A DNA stretch of 64,000 bases. It comes from Streptomyces sp. CA-278952 (GTDB lineage: Bacteria; Actinomycetota; Actinomycetes; Streptomycetales; Streptomycetaceae). A model generated the notes under the pieces. That model had not been told where the DNA came from. It searched no databases and was given only the letters and a program-made list of their open reading frames with translations. The stretch is from NCBI RefSeq assembly GCF_028747205.1, contig NZ_CP112880.1, positions 620,001 through 684,000 on the forward strand. Reading direction: 5' to 3'. Shown here piece by piece: positions 62,113-64,000 of the stretch; the first letter of the stretch is position 1; every line of letters starts with the position of its first letter. The translations under genes and the position numbers were made by a program.

Positions 62113-63741
62113 CTACGCCGCCCCGAGCACATTGGCGAGGAAGCGTGCCTCGTTGTGGCCAAGCTTCGTCGCGATGACCGCGTCGCCGCCCGCGAGACGG
62201 CCGAGGACGGCGACCCTGGCGAGGAGACGGTTCTCGCCCTGGACGATGGCCAGCGCGTTGGCGGGCGGAGTGCGGCCGGTGACCGCGCCGGTCAGCTCGG
62301 CGAACTTCTCGGCGTCGTCGTCCTGGAACACCACCCGCACCGCCCACCCCTCCTGCGCCTCGTCCTCGAAAACCGTCACCTTCTCGAACCTGTCCACCGT
62401 CAAGCCGGTCGCGGTGGAGACGACCACACACAGTTCACGGTCGTCCGAGGTGAAGCCCCGGCCCTCCGGCACGGCCGGCCGCGGCGTGGTGAAGGGGTCG
62501 GAGGCGGCGGTGTCGTCCGGGGCGGGGCAGGCGCCGGGCTGCTCGCTCTCCACTTCGAGGAACCGCACCGGCTCGTCGGGAACGCCCGCCGCCTCGGCCC
62601 CTCCCTTGCCATCCCACGGCTGCCAGAGCAGCACTCCCGCCACCAGCAGTCCGGCCACGGCCAGTGCGGCCAGGGACCGCCGCCGTCGCCGCGGCACCTC
62701 CGAGGGTGCTTCGACGTCCGGCTTTCCGGTGAGGCGCGCGGTGGCGGGCGGAGAGCCGACGGGACGGGTCGGCTCATCCGGTCCGGCGCGGTGCCGCGCG
62801 GTCGAGAGCTCCGCGGAGGCGTCGACGCGGCGGATCGCGTGGCGCAGGGCATCGGTGCGCTCGGCCCGGTGCCGTTCGACGGCGTCGGTCCAGCGGGAGT
62901 CCAGCAGGCCCCCGCCGCCGTGCGCCCCCGGGCTGCCGCCGAGGTGGTCGGCGCAGTAGGCGATGAGCTCGTCCGGGGCGGGGCGGGAGCGCGGGTCGAG
63001 GTCGAGGCAGGGCAGCACCAAGGGGGCCAGGGCAGGTGGCAGGCCGGAGGTGTCGACGTCTCCCGTGGCCGCGCGTACCAGCAGTTCCATCGCCGAGATC
63101 TGCTCGATGTCCCGGTAAGGGGGCCGGCCCACCGCGAGGTAGAACAGCGTCGCACCCAAGGAGAACATGTCCGACGCCTCGGACGTCGGCTCCCCGCGCG
63201 CCTGCTCCGGCGCGGCGTAGGCCACGGTGCCGAGCGCCGACTGGGTACGGGTGAGGTCGTGCGCCTGCGAGATGCCGAAGTCGATCAGGCGCGGCCCCTC
63301 GACGGGCAGGAGCACGTTCGACGGCTTGACGTCCCGGTGCACAAGACCCGCCGCGTGCAGGGAGGCGACCGCCTCGGCCATGCCGGCGGCCACCCAGTGC
63401 AGGGCGTCCGGTCCCAGTGTGCCGCACTCCTCGACCAGGTCCTTCAGTGAAGGCGCGGGTACGTACTCCTGAGCCATCCAGGGCACTTGGGCCTCGGGAT
63501 CGGCGTCCACCACGCTCGCCGTGTAGACCCCGCGCACCCGCCGAGCGCACTCGACCTCCCGGACGAACCGCCTGCGGTCACTCGCGCTGTCCGTGAGCAG
63601 CGTCTTCAGCGCGACCGTACGACCCGCCGGCGACCGGGCCAGATACACCCGTCCCATCCCACCGCTCGCCAACTCCGCGAGCACCGTGAACTGCCCGATG
63701 CGCTCCCCCGGACGTACCGTCTCCGCCCCCGACCAGCGCAT
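62113..63741 (-). CDS. Ser/Thr protein kinase (PknB-type) with extracytoplasmic domain
   Basis: A 542-residue eukaryote-like kinase. Kinase domain about residues 12-270: Gly loop ELASGGMGRVYLAR, Lys in VALKTLL, catalytic loop GLVHRDVKPSNVLL, DFG in LIDFGISQ, activation segment end GTVAYAAPEQA. A basic juxtamembrane region precedes one transmembrane helix (about 356-377, LAALAVAGLLVAGVLLW). The outer domain (about 385-542) is unrelated to PASTA; it contains FLEVESEQPGACP and looks like a small ligand-binding or SecDF-head-like fold, seen in several Streptomyces kinases. All catalytic residues are present. ATG 63741 is used. Monocistronic at the window's end. Confidence 0.9.
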   Translation of the reverse strand: MRWSGAETVRPGERIGQFTVLAELASGGMGRVYLARSPAGRTVALKTLLTDSASDRRRFVREVECARRVRGVYTASVVDADPEAQVPWMAQEYVPAPSLKDLVEECGTLGPDALHWVAAGMAEAVASLHAAGLVHRDVKPSNVLLPVEGPRLIDFGISQAHDLTRTQSALGTVAYAAPEQARGEPTSEASDMFSLGATLFYLAVGRPPYRDIEQISAMELLVRAATGDVDTSGLPPALAPLVLPCLDLDPRSRPAPDELIAYCADHLGGSPGAHGGGGLLDSRWTDAVERHRAERTDALRHAIRRVDASAELSTARHRAGPDEPTRPVGSPPATARLTGKPDVEAPSEVPRRRRRSLAALAVAGLLVAGVLLWQPWDGKGGAEAAGVPDEPVRFLEVESEQPGACPAPDDTAASDPFTTPRPAVPEGRGFTSDDRELCVVVSTATGLTVDRFEKVTVFEDEAQEGWAVRVVFQDDDAEKFAELTGAVTGRTPPANALAIVQGENRLLARVAVLGRLAGGDAVIATKLGHNEARFLANVLGAA

Positions 63742-64000
63742 ACCCCGGCCGCCCCTCTCGATTTCTCCGCGGTGGCCGGGTCGCGCCCCGGCTGCTCTGC
63801 ATCGTCACCCATTACACGCTAAGTGGCCTCGTTTTTGGTCTAGTTGAGGCTGCAGGTCTGACGGTTGCCTCAAAGGGGCCGCGGCGGTGCGGGTTGCCGA
63901 CCGGGGGTTCGACGGCGTGAGGAGATGAACGGCCGCTGCCCGATCCGGTGACCAGAAGCAGGTCGGCCCCTGACGGATCACCGGCCGTCCCGGCTCGGGC

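Overview
The window is high-GC actinobacterial DNA and reads as a Streptomyces chromosome segment, probably from an arm region rich in secondary metabolism. The evidence is very strong GC bias at third codon positions, frequent GTG and TTG starts, many ATGA or GTGA stop/start overlaps, Streptomyces-type families (DUF6479, class F sortase, DUF4331, DUF1206, DUF4383), and PAS/GAF/SpoIIE/HATPase regulators. I saw no rRNA, tRNA, CRISPR array, insertion sequence or replication origin. All calls come from reading the sequence by eye; no database search was run.

Layout. 1-1.1 kb: 3' part of an FAD oxidoreductase fused to a Rieske domain. 1.4-3.8 kb: a DUF6479 protein, then a secreted cell-surface-like protein overlapping a class F sortase. 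4.0-6.4 kb: a PAS/GAF/SpoIIE/HATPase sensor phosphatase whose N-terminal PAS domain lies in a different frame from the rest. 6.4-10.9 kb: a tight minus-strand operon DUF4331 - TPR - NicO-type metal transporter. 11.2-14.1 kb: a secreted unknown, a barstar-like inhibitor convergent across a terminator, a divergent secreted RNase Sa/barnase-type ribonuclease, and a secreted peptidase-C15-like protein. 14.5-22.7 kb: a LacI regulator with a palindromic operator, followed by an FAD oxidoreductase, a HyuA-type hydantoinase/oxoprolinase without a HyuB partner, an unrecognised coupled protein, a multi-pass permease and a Tat-exported beta-propeller protein. This looks like a catabolic locus of unknown substrate and is the least explained system here.

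22.8-39.0 kb: a complete polycyclic tetramate macrolactam (PTM, frontalamide/HSAF-like) biosynthetic cluster, all on the minus strand. It comprises a fatty-acid-hydroxylase-type oxygenase, a 3171-residue iterative PKS-NRPS (KS-AT-DH-KR-ACP-C-A-PCP-TE), two phytoene-desaturase-like flavoproteins, an MDR-type reductase and a P450 that lacks the usual ExxR motif. The PKS-NRPS should build two polyenes and join them through ornithine to form a tetramate. The flavoproteins and MDR reductase should close the carbocycles, and the hydroxylase and P450 should decorate the product.

39.6-50.4 kb: mostly ordinary genes, namely a cysteine-desulfurase-like enzyme, a MerR/B12-type regulator divergent from a DUF4383 protein, DUF1206, fasciclin, MarR with an MMPL exporter, DUF7144/DoxX and FadH-type 2,4-dienoyl-CoA reductase, several with clear palindromic operators. 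50.5-54.7 kb: a CPA1 antiporter, gluconokinase and glucose dehydrogenase (together a glucose to 6-phosphogluconate route), flanked by two decayed genes (a DUF421 tail and an internally deleted antiporter). 54.6-64 kb: a DMT transporter and PAP2 phosphatase divergent from a TetR gene across a long nested inverted repeat; an SDR; a coupled SPFH/NAD-kinase-like pair; a NUDIX hydrolase; a SHOCT membrane protein; and a Ser/Thr protein kinase.
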